Assembly: GCA_013329135.1 (NCBI GenBank)
Contig: DUKU01000185.1
Location: forward strand, 1 to 7,584
DNA length: 7,584 nucleotides
From: Thermoplasmata archaeon
Lineage (GTDB): Archaea > Thermoplasmatota > Thermoplasmata > UBA10834
Direction of reading: 5' to 3'
Shown here: piece by piece, positions 6,182-7,584 of the stretch
Numbering within the stretch: position 1 is the first letter of the stretch
How the letters are laid out: every line of letters starts with the position of its first letter
Made by a program: the position numbers and the translations under genes
Notes under the pieces: model-generated
The model's input: only the letters and a program-made list of their open reading frames with translations
Databases searched by the model: none
Told to the model about the DNA's origin: nothing

Positions 6182-6253
6182 TCATAAGGTCTGGGGGTTT
6201 CTCGGGCGCGCCGTCCCGGGTCGTGCCTGCTTGCCGCTCGGGGCCAGGCGCAT
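6182..6253 (-). CDS. Possible 23-codon upstream ORF
   Basis: From the ATG at 6253 a reading frame runs 23 codons to TGA (6184-6182). The product is Arg/Pro-rich, beginning MRLAPSGKQ. It is in the same frame as the large gene starting at 6160, separated from it by one stop and seven codons. If the TATA box at 6286-6293 is used, transcription would start near 6264, so this ATG would be the first start codon in the message. It has no recognised relatives and could be chance in GC-rich leader sequence. Confidence 0.2.
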   Translation of the reverse strand: MRLAPSGKQARPGTARPRNPQTL

Positions 6254-6285
6254 CCTCTTGGCGTTTCTAAATAACCTGGCTGGCA

Positions 6286-6293
6286 TATATAAA
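6286..6293 (-). promoter_or_regulatory. TATA box, probably for the coiled-coil gene
   Basis: On the minus strand this reads TTTATATA, matching the archaeal TATA consensus. Predicted transcription starts near 6264, which leaves an approximately 100-base leader to the ATG at 6160. Because the sequence is nearly symmetric it could also serve the divergent hdrA gene. Confidence 0.5.
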
Positions 6294-6331
6294 GTTGCGT
6301 GACGCAGGAATCGTCGCCAGTACCCCGGGAA

Positions 6332-6353
6332 CGCTTCACGCGGCCGCGGAGCG
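6332..6353. promoter_or_regulatory. Palindrome upstream of hdrA (possible operator)
   Basis: CGCGGCCGCG (6339-6348) is a perfect 10-base palindrome. It is flanked by CGCT (6332-6335) and AGCG (6350-6353), which also pair. It lies 44 bases before the hdrA start codon. It could be a regulator binding site or a leader hairpin; high GC content makes chance a real alternative. Confidence 0.3.
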
Positions 6354-6396
6354 ACCCAAAGCACCAATAACCACCGAGCCGATTCTGCTCGTCAAG

Positions 6397-7584
6397 ATGC
6401 CTGAGGACAAGAAGAAGCCGAAGGACGAGCGCATCGGGGTGTATGTCTGCCACTGCGGGACCAACATCGCGGGCACGGTCGACTGCAAGGCTGTGGCAGA
6501 GTACGCTCAGTCCCTTGAAGGCGTCGTCGTCAGCAGGGACAACATCTACACCTGCTCCGAACCCGGCCAGAACCAGATCGCCGAGGACATAAGGACACTG
6601 GGTCTCACAAAGGTCGTCGTCGCGTCGTGCTCCCCGAAGATGCATGAGCGAACCTTCAGGAAGACACTGCAGGACGCGGGTCTCAATCCCTACGTGCTCG
6701 AGATGGTCAATCTGAGGGAACAGTGTTCATGGGTCCACAAGGATAAGGCTGAGGCGACCAGGAAGGCCAGGGACCTCGTCAGGGGTGGTGTCAGACGAGC
6801 GGGTCTCCTGGAGGAACTGTCCCCGGTCGAAATCTCGATGTCGAAGGACGCTCTCGTCATTGGCGGCGGGATCGCAGGCATATCCGCTTCTCTGCAGCTC
6901 GCCAACTCCGGGTACAATGTTCACATGGTCGAGAAGAACGCCTCGATCGGTGGCAGGATGGCACAACTGAGCAAGACGTTCCCCACGCTCGACTGCGCCC
7001 CCTGCATCCTGAGCCCCAGGATGGTGGAGGTCGCCTCCCACCCCAACGTGAAGCTCTACACGAGGGCAGAGGTTGTCTCCGTCGAAGGTTCCCCCGGGAA
7101 CTACAGGGTCAGGGTTAAGGTCGCTCCGCGGGGCGTGGACCCGAAGAAATGCATCGGGTGCGCCAAGTGCGAGAAGGTCTGCCCGGTGAAGGTCCCCAAC
7201 GAGTTCGAGGAATGCTTGTACGAACGGAAGGCGATATTCAAGCCGTTCCCCCAGGCAGTTCCGGCTTCGTACGTGGTGGACTTCGAGAACTGCAAGGAGT
7301 GTGGCGCGTGCGCCAAGGTCTGCACCGCCAAGGCGATCAACATGGACGAGCCGGACAGGTTCGAGGATCTGGAGGTAGGCGCAATCATCGTCGCCACGGG
7401 GTTCGACCTGTTCGATGTCACACGGCTACACGAGTATGATACGTCCCTCCCGGATGTCATCACGGCGACCCAGATGGAGAGGCTGATGATAAACGAGTGC
7501 GGCGCTGGCATGGTCCTGAAGAGGAAGGCCGACGGGAACAGGGTGAAGAAGGTCGCTTACGTCCTGTGCGCTGGCTCGAGGACG
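6397..7584 (+). CDS. hdrA: Heterodisulfide reductase subunit A, N-terminal part
   Basis: The frame is open for 396 codons to the window edge, so the C-terminus is missing. HdrA is the FAD-containing, iron-sulfur electron-bifurcating or electron-transfer subunit of cytoplasmic heterodisulfide reductase complexes, usually with HdrB and HdrC. Visible features are an N-terminal domain with conserved Cys (C18-H-C20-G, C53, SCSPKMHE with C78), a Rossmann FAD motif GGGIAGISA (156-164), an EKNASIGGRM loop (179-188), the HdrA-typical DCAPCILSPRM (199-209), and two 4Fe-4S motifs, C252/C255/C258/C262 and C299/C302/C305/C309. The DCAPC position is encoded by TGC, so no selenocysteine is used there. The second cluster ends in C-T rather than the common C-P. 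The ATG at 6397 is the first good start before conserved sequence; no Shine-Dalgarno is apparent, so the message may be leaderless. Present in methanogens and in many non-methanogenic archaea. Confidence 0.96.
   Translation, partial: MPEDKKKPKDERIGVYVCHCGTNIAGTVDCKAVAEYAQSLEGVVVSRDNIYTCSEPGQNQIAEDIRTLGLTKVVVASCSPKMHERTFRKTLQDAGLNPYVLEMVNLREQCSWVHKDKAEATRKARDLVRGGVRRAGLLEELSPVEISMSKDALVIGGGIAGISASLQLANSGYNVHMVEKNASIGGRMAQLSKTFPTLDCAPCILSPRMVEVASHPNVKLYTRAEVVSVEGSPGNYRVRVKVAPRGVDPKKCIGCAKCEKVCPVKVPNEFEECLYERKAIFKPFPQAVPASYVVDFENCKECGACAKVCTAKAINMDEPDRFEDLEVGAIIVATGFDLFDVTRLHEYDTSLPDVITATQMERLMINECGAGMVLKRKADGNRVKKVAYVLCAGSRT

Larger units (their letters stand above)
6161..6396. other. Divergent intergenic region
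   Basis: This 236-base spacer separates the minus-strand coiled-coil gene from hdrA on the plus strand and must hold both promoters. It contains two AT-rich blocks (6264-6274 and 6284-6294) in otherwise GC-rich DNA, an inverted pair GCCAGG (6243-6248)/CCTGGC (6275-6280), and a palindromic block at 6332-6353. No RNA gene was recognised. Confidence 0.6.

Noticed and set aside
6130..6645. 171-residue minus-strand frame overlapping the hdrA start
   Set aside because: It overlaps conserved hdrA sequence and both promoters, and has no recognisable domain.
6991..7010. Possible selenocysteine in HdrA at the DCAPC motif
   Set aside because: Some methanogen HdrA proteins carry selenocysteine here, but this copy uses TGC, and no in-frame TGA was found to the window edge.
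1..7584. CRISPR array or prophage
   Set aside because: No regularly spaced direct repeats and no phage-type genes were seen.

Overview
The window looks like part of an archaeal chromosome, most probably of the Thermoplasmatota or a related euryarchaeal group. The reasons are the archaeal promoter architecture (TATA elements such as TTTAAATA and TTTATATA at suitable distances from genes), a tRNA gene without an encoded CCA end, an archaeal-type secretion ATPase, a KaiC/ArlH-like fold domain and a heterodisulfide reductase A subunit. The genes are GC-rich by eye; only the first ~130 bases are conspicuously AT-rich. Placement below phylum is not possible from the sequence alone, and hdrA by itself does not prove methanogenesis.

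Layout, left to right. Bases 1-215 hold no gene. They contain a run of hairpins, T-rich tracts (read on the minus strand) and a hairpin resembling the 3' end of IS200/IS605-type elements, so this may be a transposon relic. Bases 216-2930 hold a two-gene minus-strand unit: a single-pass, pilin-like exported protein followed almost without a gap by an ArlI/GspE/TadA-like secretion ATPase. The membrane platform protein (ArlJ/TadC type) that normally accompanies such an ATPase is not seen downstream. Bases 2931-3325 carry the pilin-like gene's promoter, a structured intergenic element, a complete tRNA-Phe(GAA) with its own TATA box, and a short leader for the next gene. Bases 3326-3775 encode a small conserved archaeal-type protein, possibly SecB-like.

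Bases 3782-6160 (minus) encode the most unusual product: a 792-residue protein with an N-terminal zinc ribbon, a helix-hairpin-helix pair, four copies of an L-x-x-W-L-S-G motif, several hundred residues of coiled coil, and a C-terminal KaiC/ArlH-like RecA-fold domain. In that domain both the Walker A hydroxyl residue and the Walker B acidic residue are replaced. A 236-base divergent intergenic region with TATA boxes, a palindrome and a possible short upstream ORF separates it from hdrA, which starts at 6397 and runs off the right edge.

Functionally the window mixes a surface or secretion module (pilin-like protein plus ATPase), translation (tRNA-Phe), a possible chaperone, a large scaffold-like protein with a degenerate P-loop domain, and energy metabolism (HdrA). 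The pilin/ATPase pair is a clear operon. The other genes are not obviously co-regulated, although the degenerate ArlH-like domain lying ~2 kb from an ArlI-like ATPase is suggestive. No CRISPR array, prophage or intact insertion sequence is visible.
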